From Fomes fomentarius (lineage: Eukaryota; Basidiomycota; Agaricomycetes; Polyporales; Polyporaceae), in assembly GCA_022606135.1 (NCBI GenBank), contig JABYQN010000006.1, positions 62,001 through 126,000 of the forward strand: a stretch of DNA of 64,000 nucleotides. Direction: 5' to 3'. The notes under the pieces were generated by a model, which saw nothing but the letters and a program-made list of their open reading frames with translations, was not told the DNA's origin and did no database searches. Of this stretch, positions 34,539-46,300 are shown one piece after another; the stretch's first letter is position 1, and the number at the start of each line of letters is the position of its first letter. A program made the translations under genes and the position numbers.

Positions 34539-35508
34539 ATCGTGAACTAACAAAGGGAGCTGACTCGGAGCACGAGCGTTGAGTAACATCCGTCTGTATC
34601 AGAGACAAATGCTGACCTTCTGTGAGAGCGAGCTAGGAGGATGTTGGTGACTCTGCGAGATGCGTGAAGAGCCTGAGGTACACATATACCCGTGCACCGC
34701 CACCTGCCAAGGTCCGGCACAGCACAATCGAAGCGTCGCCTCAAGGCTCACTCTCAGCGCAATAACGCCCCCTGTTGTCTTCAATGCGCACAGGACGTCC
34801 ACAACGTGACAGAAACGTGGAAGTTGGGATAGCCTTGAACCTGTGCCCGTGAGAGGACGGGCGCTTGTACTACCACTTTTGGACATTCGGATGCGTCGTC
34901 GGACACTCCGCTTCCTAATTGCATGTATGGCCGAGTTACCCGGCGAGTGTATTAGAGTTCCAATACCTTGAGACTTGTAGTTTCCGAGCTCCAAGAAATG
35001 GGGAAAACAAACGCCGCCGTCGAGTCTTGCGTCCACTGGAGACGGTCCGGCGTAGCTCGTCGGTGGGTGTCGTTCGAGCGCGAGGAGTGAGTCCGCTCGT
35101 GGCGCCTTCCACAATTCGGCGTCCTTATTAGACGTTCTGGCCAGACTGCAGTGCTCGTTCCTCACATTTGTCATACACGGCTCGCTGGCACAGAATAAGC
35201 ACTAATGGCTGTAAGACTGACTAATCGTGTTGACTGGTGAGCACTTCCGCCTACATACCACCATCTACCCTTACTTCAAGATTATTGACGCTGTTCGACA
35301 TCTCGTCCAGGAGCGGACTGACTCATGATGTCACATCGCGTATTTTGTCGCTATGGTATGATCAATGCAGAACGGAGAGAGAAATATCAGACGCCTGACG
35401 TACACGTACAAAAGGATGCAAAGTCACAACAGATGTCCGTACCACTCGCAAGTGCAAATATACAGCATCAACGTCCCCCGATACCCCTCAGGATAGACTT
35501 CTCGGATT
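34539..35508. other. Intergenic gap upstream of the HET gene
   Basis: About 970 bases. A minus-strand frame of 191 codons (34599-35174) is open but has no recognisable domain or family-like composition. It overlaps where the HET promoter should be, and I do not call it a gene. Confidence 0.4.
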
Positions 35509-36326
35509 TCAGACCGTGGCGCGAGAGAACCCGGTCGTAGAGCCCGCAGCCCACTCAACCATCATCGACGGGGGAGGGGACCGCGCCTTTTGTACGACAT
35601 TGAGAATGGCGATGATAATGAGGCCGACGAGGACTGTCCACCCGAGCCAGGCGAATGCCATCATGGCCGTGAGGATGCGGCACGCCTCAAATTGGTAGCA
35701 GAAGTTGAGATTGGGCCAGATGCTCTGTTTGAGGCAGTAGGTGGGGGTGACGTGCGAGGTCAAGGGGTGTGAGTGAGTATGTGATGTGTTGCGGGTGGGA
35801 TACGGAGCGTACCGTGGATATGCAGCATCCGACGAGCCAAAGGAACCATAGCACAGATAGCGCGGTGAGCTCAAGAATATTGTTGGATGTAGAAGAGTGG
35901 TATACTGGTGGCACCCAGCCCATCCTACGCGTCAAACGATATCTCAGCCGTGCTTGGTAAGTAGCATAAAATGTGGAAGGTCTTACACAACCGGTATTGT
36001 CCCGAGGGCGAGGATGGAGCAGACAAGCAGCTCTGCGACGACAGGATCTAGAGTGGAAGTTGGCAATCTTGAAGCGAGCAGCGGCGGGGCTATTGGATGG
36101 ACGTACCATAGAAGTTCACGCCACGATTCAAAGGATCGCCGGATGGCAAGTGTAGAGTGTAGTTCAAACGTACACATGTCAGGATGAACAGAAGAGCCGC
36201 AAAAACCCACTACCGACAACTCCGTCAGCGAAACTCGGTCCGACTTCTCGACCGTCGCTTTCCAACAGCAAGACTCACGAGGAGGATATAGAGGGGCAGA
36301 CGAAGGATGGTTTGAAGGCGGCCCAT
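35509..36326 (-). CDS. Small four-helix membrane protein, MARVEL-domain-like
   Basis: About five short exons can be joined: MGRLQTILRLPLYILL, WVFAALLFILT, a soluble loop LHLPSGDPLNRGVNFYD, PVVAELLVCSILALGTIP, ARLRYRLTRRMGWVPPVYHS, TALSVLWFLWLVGCCIST, and finally ACRILTAMMAFAWLGWTVLV followed by GLIIIAILNVV. The tail reads MMVEWAAGSTTGFSRATV. Four hydrophobic segments with a short N-terminus and a polar C-terminal tail match the MARVEL-type tetraspan layout common in basidiomycetes. Families of this fold act at plasma-membrane domains, but no specific role can be assigned. The start is supported by the immediate first transmembrane helix and an upstream TATA-like element. Exon borders are inferred by hand. 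Confidence 0.6.
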
Positions 36327-37907
36327 AGCGGTCTACGCCGGACGAAGTGCACCAGATTTAGCTGGAGTAGGGTGCAAGGGAGTGTACGGAGCAGGGCCAG
36401 CCAGGGCTTCGAGAAATGCATGATCTGTGAGGGAAACGATATATACTGGCCGACGAGGCCGCACCCTAGTTCTGTATAGAAGACTAGTAGTGCGCTCGTT
36501 GTCATGGCACGTTATGTACTTAGTACCGGTTCCTGGTATCAGCGTTCGCAGGTCCGGAATCGGCCGGTCTTCCGAGCGTACGTCGTAACAGACGGCAACA
36601 TGCTAAACATCATCGTTCTTTGGAGGGAACCAAGCACTGGTCAGAATATGTTCGGAGATGAGTTTGGGAGAAGGTGACGGACTGTCCGAGTTGCCCGAGG
36701 CCATTTACGACGCAGACGCTCGCATTATGGGCGCTTGAGAGGTTGGCCTTGGCGAATTACTCAAGATATCGATTTTACGAGCACAGTCGACAAATTGAGG
36801 CCAACACGGACAGATTGTGGCCAGCACAGTAGAGGTGCTGCAGCTTATGTATTGTGAAACCAACACAAAACCAGTCTTCTTTCTTGAGAGTGGACTAGTA
36901 CTAAGCCCTCCTTCGTGTCCACTGATCCAATGTTCCCACGGCAGATCACTCAGCATCAGTAATTCACGATGTTTCTGAATGTCTGGCGCCTCTGACGGCG
37001 CGCGTCTAATAAGCGCGCAGAGCTTGTGCACGACTAACAATGTCCCTCACCATCCCCTGTCCTGCCATGCCACAAAAGCAGTATATAGTAGAGTAGCTGA
37101 GACCATGTATTGATTAATTGCAAAGCTTCATATTGCGCAGGTTCCCTGATTTCGAGTTACGGGACTCACAAGGAAGCCAGATGCATATTCAGCTTGTGGG
37201 AATTTTGTCGAGGCGTTCACACGGTATTCGGGCATTCTAGAACTTGGAAATAGTCGCGAGTACATGCATACATATGCCGGTAAGTTTTGAGGCCAGTGGG
37301 AGGGGAACAAGTCATAGAAATAGCCATAGACCAAAATGTCTGAACTCGCCAAAATCGATGTCTGAACTCTGAGTATCTGGGACATCTGAAAATGATATCT
37401 GTGATGTCTGATGGCATCTGAAAAGTCTGTGTCAGACTTTGCAGACATCGTGAGAATTACTGATGAGCCCTCTTCGTCACGGTCGTGCTGGCCAGGGAAC
37501 CTCGGGACCGAATCTTCTCACTACTCAACGGAAGGAGAAAAAGGAGCAAACCGGGTTTGAAGTACAAACACTTCACTTCCATAATTTGTCAGTCATGGGT
37601 CCCTTTGGCATCGGTGCGAAGTATTCAGTGTTCACAAATTGAACTGCCGCAGGACGAAGGCTTGATAGCCTGAGAGTTGAAGCAGAACTGGTACTACTGC
37701 TGGTCACAGTATACGAGGATCCTGTGCTTCAACCAGGGACTATCTCTCGACGAAACCCCGGAGCTCGCTTGCAGGTGAATTGAACCGTTCCCTGACCTTA
37801 CTCTTTCCCGATCAGTGGACCGACGAAACCACAAACTCGACACCATCTTGCAAGCCGGTATCATTGTATCACTGTCTCGCAACGCAAAGCTCACATCTGA
37901 ATGCAAG
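36327..37907. other. Intergenic gap between membrane-protein gene and F-box-like gene
   Basis: About 1.6 kb between divergent genes. Only short frames occur. The segment 37340-37445 is rich in a tctga repeat on the plus strand (tctgaactc, tctgaaaatg, tctgatggcatctgaaaagtctg), an imperfect low-complexity stretch. No gene recognised. Confidence 0.45.
36439..36445 (-). promoter_or_regulatory. Putative TATA box of the MARVEL-like gene
   Basis: Reads TATATAT on the minus strand, about 113 bases upstream of the ATG at 36326. Confidence 0.35.
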
Positions 37908-39302
37908 ATGGACCAGCAACCCTTCCTCAATTATGACATCCTTCATCTGGTCATGTCACTTTCTTCCACCCAAGAGATCTCGCGGATGATGCAGACCTGT
38001 CAGCTCTTCCACACAGAAGGCGCCAAAATCCTGCTGCGAGGGGCTATCGTCCTCAGACGCGAGAGCGACGTCGTGTTGTTCATCGCGTTCATGTGCGCCG
38101 ACAATTATCGCCGCTTCTCGACCTTCGTTTTTGTTGCAAGCGGCTCTCGCCCACAGCTGGGCTCCTCCTGCGCCACTCACCACAGCGCCTAGAATGCACT
38201 TCCGTCGCCTGCAATTCGACGACGTCGAGGACGTGCTCGCCTCCGATCCCGAGCTCCCCTCGGCTCTCGGACGGATCGTCATAATCAGCAACCTAATCCT
38301 CTCAGAGATCGGGCCGCTCGCTCGCGCGATGCTCGACGGCATGACGACGAACGTCTACCACATCTCAATCGACTTCCCCGACGACCCGTATAAAGACCCG
38401 GAAGACTCCAATGCTCTTGTCGCCCTCAAGTCTCTCCGCCTCTCGCTCATGAGCATCTCCGGCCGGTGGCTCGAGACCACGCCCGAGCTCCCCTTCTACG
38501 ACATCAAGTACCCGCACGTCCACGCCCTGACGATGGACACGTTCGATGTCGTCCACATCGCGCACTACGCTTACTCGTGTCCCCACGCCACTTCGCTCAC
38601 GCTCGAGTCTATAGCGAGCATGGACTCTATCGTACAAGCGGAGATGCGCCTCAGATGTACCGAGTGGCGCGAAGAGAACAGAAGAGCACAGCGCGAACAC
38701 GCCCAGTGGGAAGCGCTTGAGGACTACCAGGGCTCCGTTGTCGACCTCTGGGCTCTCGGTCTGATGTGCCACGTCGAGCGACTCGAGTTTACCCGTGACG
38801 GGTGGGATAGCGCGATGTTCAAGGACGTGCTCCAGGATGTCCGCCCCATCGCTATTCGGATGGCTGTTGGGGTGCGGGTGATGTCTGACCCCATGTTCGT
38901 GGATGCGCTGCACCAAAGTTCGGCCCGTGACTTGCGACTTGAGATCATTTTCGACGAGGCCGATCGCGACAAGGATGTATCCGTTACACTGGTGAGCGCC
39001 TGAAATGGCTCCCAATTCCCGATTCCGTCTCATGCAATCGCATTTGATCCCAGGACACACTCGTAGAGTTTGTGAGCGCTGCTCAGCTTCGGTTTCTTTC
39101 TATCCTCATCGATTGTCGGGGCCTCCACGGCCGAACGGATTCACCCGAGTCCATCGCTGAGGGTTTCATCAATGGACTGGACGTCGAGGCATTGGCGAAT
39201 CGCGTGCAGGAGAATATACCGTCCTTGAAGGGACTGTTCATTCACCTGCATGAATTGCGCGACCGCCCTGATGTGATCGCCCATCGCGGAACAGGGGAAT
39301 AG
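37908..39302 (+). CDS. F-box-like protein with apparent single-base frameshift
   Basis: Starts MDQQPFLNYDILHLVMSLSS at 37908, then QEISRMMQTCQLFHTEGAKI, the layout of basidiomycete F-box-like proteins. The frame then breaks near a T5 run at 38128-38132. Reading one T fewer continues FVLLQAALAHSW in the long downstream frame. That frame includes RIVIISNLILSEIGPLARAM, LKSLRLSLMSISGRWLE, ATSLTLESIAS and CHVERLEFTRDGWDSAMF, then an intron (gtgagc near 39000 to ag at about 39055) and a last exon DTLVEFVSAAQLRFLSILID to HRGTGE at 39302. LRR-like spacing suggests a target-binding C-terminus. The frameshift could be a real inactivating indel, a strain polymorphism or a sequencing error. Partner proteins unknown. 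Confidence 0.65.
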
Positions 39303-39633
39303 GTACCTTCAGAATCACCTTCGTAGGGCAAACTTATAGATATATTCATCGTCCGGGAGCTGATGATGGTGACACGAATGGTGACCAATTGATCGTTTTT
39401 CATGCAGTGGCTCAGGCACTTAGTACCGACTCAATATACCGTATACATCCCTCACCTCACCTATAGTTTAGTTCTCACTTCTATCCTCGCTCGCTTCTAT
39501 CCTACTTCGACACCCCGCAGTGATTCGCTATAACAGTGATACGCATGTGATTTCCGCCCCGTGTACAGAATCTCCTCCAACTACTTACATATCACATAGA
39601 GATCATGCTACCATCGGGCACCACCGACATACC

Positions 39634-42600
39634 TCACCGCACCGTCAAAGTCGTATTCAAGAACGTCTGATCGCTCGTCCCGACCTTGATCGCGAATTGT
39701 CCTGGCTCCACCACAAACTTGTTGTTCAGCGACCACACCGCGAGCTGCGTCGAGTTCACACGGATCGACACTTTCTTCGACTCTCCTGGCCTGCACGAGA
39801 TAACAGCGATATCAGCTTCCGATGCAGATTGCGTTGTCCGATGTGGGAGGGGACGAGAGAGAGACGCTTACGCGAGGTCGATTTTTTGGAATCCCACCAG
39901 CTCTTGGTTCGGCGTGACGACTGAGCTAACTAGGTCGGTAGCATATACCTGGGCCGTTCTTTCAGATCAAGGAACGGCAGCAATGCGAGCAAGAATACAC
40001 GCCAAGGGGGAACGTGACGTACCTGGACGACTTCTTTGCCCTCTCTGTCCCCCGTGTTGTGCACGGTGACTGATACAGAGAAGTCCTCGTCGGTTCGGAT
40101 GGTCGACTTCGACAGAGTGAGATCGGTGCTGTCGAGAACCCCCCGGGATGCCGTCAGCAACTGGGGCGTGTTCTGGGAACTGAGACGAACGTACTAGTTG
40201 AACGTCGTGTAGCTCAATCCGTGGCCGAAGCTCCACAACGGAATTGGGCTGTCAAGCACGTACTAGGGAGAATACCAACGATCAGCATCCCTTCTACTCA
40301 CGCATATCGAGAAGAGAAGAGAAGCAGGGAAGAGATTGGAATGGACATCTGCATACCTGGTGTCCGAACCTCAGGGACCCATCGTCGAGAACTTGTCCAG
40401 CATCCACGAAGCGTGCTCCCTTGAGGTAGTTGTAGAAGACAGGGGTCGTTCCTACGCTTCTGGGGAACGAAACTGGCAACTTCCCTGTATTATTGGGGAG
40501 GAGGGGCAGAGTGACGATCAGGTTCCGACGTCAAAGCGGATAGATGATGGAAGACGGACGAACCTGAAGGGTTGGCGTCTCCGAAGATGATCTCAGCGAG
40601 GGCGAGACCACCGAGTTCGCCAGGATAGAACTGCTGTACGACAGCATCGGCATCTGTCATCCCGTGCACGTATCCATCCAGGTATCGAAGAGAAGCACAA
40701 ATGGAACACAATGAGCGCATGGAACCCAAGGTAGAACTAGACAGGAACGGGTAACTCACGCGCTTGAATCCACGGCTCCGCGACTGGCTTCCCGCTCACA
40801 AGTACGACGATCGTCGGCTTGCCCTGAGCCGCATCCTTGACGGCCTGTACGAGCTGTAGCTGCGCCCCGACAAGACCGAGGTCAGACACGTCGACGTGTT
40901 CGCCCGTCGTCGCATTCGTGCCTGGGGTCCAAAGGAGCGTTTGGTCGAGCGACCACGTGCCAACTAGAACAATCGCTGCGTCGGCGGATTTGGCTGCTTC
41001 GACAGCCGCGGGAATCCCGGAGGGGTCGTTGGACCACAGCTTGCAGCCTTCAGCGTACTTGATTTGCACCGAGGTGTTGCCGAGGTGTTGGGTGAAACCT
41101 GCGAGGGGCGAGATGCCGTTGTTGGTAGCGTTGAAGAAGACGTAGTCCCCAAACTGTGATGGAAGAAAGCGAGTTAGATATGGCAGGGTCATGGGGCGAA
41201 AGCCAAAGAGACGAACCGAGACACGGTCCGCGTGAGGGCCGATGAGTGCAATTGAGCCTATGGACTTGCTGAGGGGAAGCACATTGTTCCTATTCTCCAG
41301 GAGGACGATTGCTTCCTGTTCCATTGTATGGAGCAGCTCACGCGTCTCGGGGTTCTAAGCGTGGCCAGGTAGTCCTCGTACGGGTACGGGTCTGCATGGT
41401 GTGCCATGAGTGAGCGAACAACCTGATACGCAAGGTGGTCACGTACTTTCAAACAGCCCAAGAGCAAACTTCGTGCGAAGCAGGGTCTTGACGGTCTCAT
41501 CCACGAACTTGATGTCTACAGTCCCTGCCCTCACTTGGTCTAAGGTAGGAACAAGCATGAGTAGTGACGCCTCCTTCAGCAGACTATCACGTACCGGGCA
41601 ATGTGAGGAAAGTATAGCTCCCGCCTCCCATCTCGCCACTAAGTCCGTTCTCGAGCGTGATCTTGGCAGCGCATTCACGGGTGTCGCAAGTTCCGTGCTG
41701 GTTGATGAGCAAGTCGACTGAGCCAGCGTCGGCCGTGACCCAGTATTTGTACTCCCACTCGTCCCGTAGCTAGGCATGAATACGATTGGCTCAGCTACTC
41801 AGCGCTCGGAGATCATGAAGACGTCAGGCTGACATACGATATCAGTGAGCAAGTCTGCCGCGGATATGTCAGCGATCGACATGCTACGAGAAGATGATTC
41901 ATCACGGGACTCACGGGTATTGGCAATCGCAGGGATTCCATCGTAGCTCGAGTATGCTGTCATAATCGAGAGACTCTCCAGGCAAGCCCGGTTGAAAGGC
42001 TTGAGATACGTGGTACGCAGTTCGCGCTCTCCACCACTGACTTGTGCAGTGTTCCTGAAGAACATCCAGGTCACGATATGCACTTATGATGTGCTATGTA
42101 GTACGCCGCGCGACTCACAGGCCACCTTGAGGACTACCGAACGCGGCAAAGTGCTTGCACGTCGCAGCAACACGCGCGATGGCCGAAGAGCTGGCGTTCC
42201 GACGCCGTCCAGACTGCAGACCGGTCACGTACGCCAGTCCCATCTCGCCCGTCCTGGTAAATAAAGGGATAACAATCTTAGTATTAGTGGGCGAAAAAAA
42301 CGGATGGTTGCGATACATAGACGTACAGGAATGGGTCCTCGCCGAAATTCTCCTCAACGCGGCCCCACCTGAGCTCCCGCGACAAGTCGAGCACGGGCGC
42401 AAAGACATGGGAGATACCCAGCCCTTCGGCCTCATCTGCGATCGTAGCGGCAGCTTTTTGGAGCAGGTCAAGGTTGAAGGACGCGGCGAGTCCGATGGGA
42501 GACGGCCAGATCGTCCCGTTGTTCGTGAAGCCGTGTAGACCTGGTGCGATAGACAGAGAGTATCGGAAGTCAGCGCGTGATCGAGGGGATAGTAAGGTCC

Positions 42601-43222
42601 CGAGATGGACGCGTCGACAGACCTTCGGACTGGATGAGTGCGGGGATCCCGAGAGTCGTGTTCTCCAGTAAGTACCGCTGCCCGACTGTTACCCCGAAGA
42701 CGAACTTATCCCAAGGCGTCGCGTAGCCGCCCCATATCGTGCCTCCTTTCAGGCGCACCATCTCTTCCTGTGCGCTGCTCGTCAGATAATTACTACGCTG
42801 AGACCAGAGCCGCGTACCAGACCAGTTTGGTTGAATGTAAGGGTGTCGTCGAGCGGGTCATTGAAGTCCATCCACCCATTCATGTCACCCTGGATTCTAA
42901 GCACGTGCCGGATTCGTAGAGCATGCGGGGTGAAAGATAGGGTGAGTATCACGCCAAATGAGAGTGCTCGTCGTTCAGTATGAACGTACAGCTGTCCGAC
43001 TTTTTCTTCCAGCGTCATCCGAGGAAGCAGATCCTTTACCCTGTCTTCAATCGACGCGTGCGGATTCTTGTACACCGGTAACGAGCCATCCTTGTTTGTG
43101 GCCCGCGCCGCAAGAGGGAAGTGGAGATCATCTCGGACTTCGAAGAAGCCATCGGACGCAGAAGACGCGAGGACACGGAGCGCAAACCAAGCTAGCACCA
43201 GCCCATGCATTGCCACAGCCAT
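39634..43222 (-). CDS. Secreted glycoside hydrolase family 3 beta-glucosidase
   Basis: Start MAVAMHGLVLAWFALRVLA at 43222 is a signal peptide. Exons then give LLPRMTLEEKVGQL, GDMNGWMDFNDPLDD, TLGIPALIQSEGLHGF, LGISHVFAPVLDLSRELRWG followed by RVEENFGEDPF, RVAATCKHFAAFGSPQGG and RACLESLSIMTAYSSYDGIP. WVTADAGSVDLL has the GH3 nucleophile aspartate. The second domain follows: QEAIVLLENRNNVLPL, SIALIGPHAD, ADAAIVLVGTWSLD and VQQFYPGELGGLALAEIIFG with DANPSGKLPVSFP. A fibronectin III-like C-terminal domain (TGDREGKEVVQVYATD, QLAVWSLNNKFVVEPGQFAI) ends at 39634. This is the complete GH3 three-domain order, cleaving terminal beta-glucosyl (possibly xylosyl) residues outside the cell. About a dozen short introns. 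Substrate specificity not determinable. Confidence 0.92.
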
Positions 43223-43319
43223 GCTAGAGGATACAATGGAAGCTGACGTAGAGCCAAAAGCCTGGCTAGCTGCCACGTAGGTGTAAGGATTTGCGCGAGA
43301 TCGTCTGCTAAACACCTCC

Positions 43320-43327
43320 TTATAAAC
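43320..43327 (-). promoter_or_regulatory. Putative TATA box of the GH3 gene
   Basis: Minus strand GTTTATAA, about 98 bases upstream of the ATG at 43222. Confidence 0.45.
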
Positions 43328-46300
43328 ACCCGCTAAGAGGGTCGATTTACGTACGCCTGGAAGGCTTAGCGAGGTCAGTTGACGAGGCACGGATAATACT
43401 TATGCTACTGACCAGCCAGACCGGCCCGCTGTTAACAGCTGTGTGCATCTTGGAATGGGTCATCATTCGAAAGACGAAAGTGCGGTTGGCGCTCGCGTTT
43501 GGCATTCTAACCGAGATTCTTCCGTTTGGATCAGACGCAGCCAGACGAGTTGCGTGACCGACCGCCCTTGAGTGGGTACTCAAGTACTATGTGCATCACC
43601 ACCTGGTGCGTCGTACGTGGGTGAAAATAGATGCGGAACTTACATATCTGAATCATGATCTCGTAGGCCCGCTCGGGGCCGCATGATACGAGCTGCTTTT
43701 GTCAGCCATTTACACTCAGTTGAAGTAGGGCTCGTCGAGCTTGATGTTATCGGCTGCTGCAGCGTTTCTGCAACGCTGAAACGTTGAAGAGTCAAGACAA
43801 AGTCATACAAGTTGTGGCGGAAGATTCAGATTCCAGAACGATGCGGGCGTGGCACGTGCATGTCACGAGTAACTACTGTGATGGGGTATGATGTGACCTC
43901 ACCAAGTTCGGACTGGCACTGAAGTTTGTGAGTGCGTTTGCGATCCACCACTGTAGATACACGGTCACGCGGGGAGAAGACATACTGTCCGATATTCCAC
44001 ATCACAGAGTTTTGGGCCGTCAGTGATCTTCCTTGACGAACACAGAGAAAGTAGTTACCAGTAGGAAATATTCACTTGGCACTGGCAGGCTGTACTTCCG
44101 CCGGAGGCCGAGAAACTTGAATCGTGCACGTCTTTTTGTCTGGTCAACTACCGCCAAGTGGAATGCAGACTAAGTGAGATGCTGAAATTTGTATAACAGT
44201 TATCCGGCCATTACTTTGACTAGCCACGCATACTTTCGCTGCTTGCTACGATATCCTACGGGCTGTAGACGGAACATAATATCCGAGTTCCTATACGCAA
44301 ATTACACATGAGTTCCACGATACTGGGGTGACGGGTCTGAGATATCCGCATCCAAAAAGCAACATTTACGAACTAGGAAGTCCGAATCCACTGCCAGTGG
44401 TAGCTAAGACGCTGAGACATGCTGGACGTCTGCGGACGTGTGATAGACTTGTCAGAGCGGCGAAGGGGTTGATCAACTGGAATCTTGTACAGGACGTCGA
44501 CTCCAGGATGTATCCGAGTGACGTGGGTGACCATGAGCTTGAATCGAGTTAATATTTGTCGCACTGCGCGGACTCGGACCTCGGCTCGGAGTGGCAATGG
44601 TCTATCTCTGCTGAGGGCGCAAGTGTGTAGAAGAATACACATGGCAGATGATACGATGCTTTTGCAAAGAAAGAGTGAACGGACGGAGTGAACGGACGTC
44701 GCCGAGGATGCCCCTGTGTCCAGAGTCACGGAGATGAGTGTATATTCGGATCATGGAGTTCGTCGACTGATGCATGCGCCTACTGAAAAACAGATCGTCT
44801 GGGCTGAGCTCAGTTGGAGCCCGTAAAGTGTCGATAGAAGCGGGCACAAGTGACACCTTGAAGAATACTGACGAGATGTGGGCAGCCCGATCAAGAGAAT
44901 GAGCCGCGCGCACTAAAAAAGCGATACTCCGAAAGGGTCGGTTTTATGATTCCTTTCGTACACGATCGATTATGATGCTCAGTACTCACAGGTCGCGTTA
45001 AATTGGTCGCTTAACCTCTTCTATGAAAAACATAAGTGGAACCTAAGGCGGTAGGTGAGAGTGGTGAATGTAAGATATCATCTTGGGCTCGCCTTGCACG
45101 TCAAATTAATAGAAGTAGCTGGTGTATATCTGTTTCGTCAACTCAACGTTAGTGGTCTTCCAGTAGAGAAGCATCCGCAATGCACGACATCGTCAAAGCA
45201 AGAGAGACGTCGAATCAGTCAGCTCCTCAGATTCGCGCTATCAGAGAGCGCAGAATCAGTCAGGATATCCGGAGCATGTGCGATATCCTGGCACATGCAA
45301 GTCAAAAATCCAGACGTGCATTGGAGTAGGAACGATTCCTCACCCGACAACCCCAATACCTCCCAGGATAAGTACATAGCATGAACGACTGTGTCCGCCT
45401 ACAGCGGCACGATGGAGCTGATGTGCACTTTGCTGAAAACACCAATTGATAAGCGGAGCATAGGCACACATTACTAGGTCCCCAGCGTAGTACAGTAGTA
45501 CTCACAAGCTAAGGGTAGCAACAGTCCTGAGGGAAATCGATGGGAGGGATCGATGGTTGGTGGAAAGCAGTCTGGAGATTGCGCGGGAGTATCCTTTCGA
45601 AGGTTTGTCGGTCGCTGGGCCGTCACAGCCCACTAGTAGTTTCTGCAAGGTTGGAAGGCGAAGTTTCTCGTTCCTAAGTACTCCAGTTCGATAAATACCA
45701 ACCGGGCTGTCGTATCGGTACGTCGTACCTGGAGGTGAGGTTGCCAGTCGTGCTATACATCTATTTGTGTATTAAGATGAGAGCCTGTGTACAATCTGAT
45801 ATTCCAAATCGATACCCCAGGTATCAGACAGTCTTCATCCCAATATCGTCGCAGTCGCCGCACAGCTCGGAGTCCAACTCGGAAGTCCGACAATCTGGGA
45901 GCTTGCATGGATCCATCCATAGAGATATCGGCGGAGATCAGGCCTGATAGAGAGTCGCAGAGCAAGAGCACGCGGAGAGCGTGTAGTCCGATGAGAAAGA
46001 AGGGGGCGCGAGGCGCTTGATCGTCGTGAGCATCGCGAAGGCTTCGGCTGGGGGAGTCATATTCCGAGCCGAAGAATCCTTTCCGAGTCGTCGATCCTGA
46101 GGGTGGTCACGATGACAATCGGATTATCCGCCGCCCGCGGGAGAAAGAAGGGGCTGATCATCGTCGCTGTGAAGTCCGACAGTATGCCGGAGGCGAGGTT
46201 CGTCCCCTTCATCAGGGTGTGGTCCACATCGTCGCTTCCGGGAAGGCAACGTCTACGCGCAGGTCTGGGACTCGAGTGGGAGCCTGGAGAGCGGAGTCAG

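Noticed and set aside
34599..35174. 191-codon minus-strand frame upstream of the HET gene
   Set aside because: No family resemblance and it occupies the expected HET promoter.
38365..39060. 231-codon minus-strand frame
   Set aside because: Antisense shadow of the F-box-like gene.
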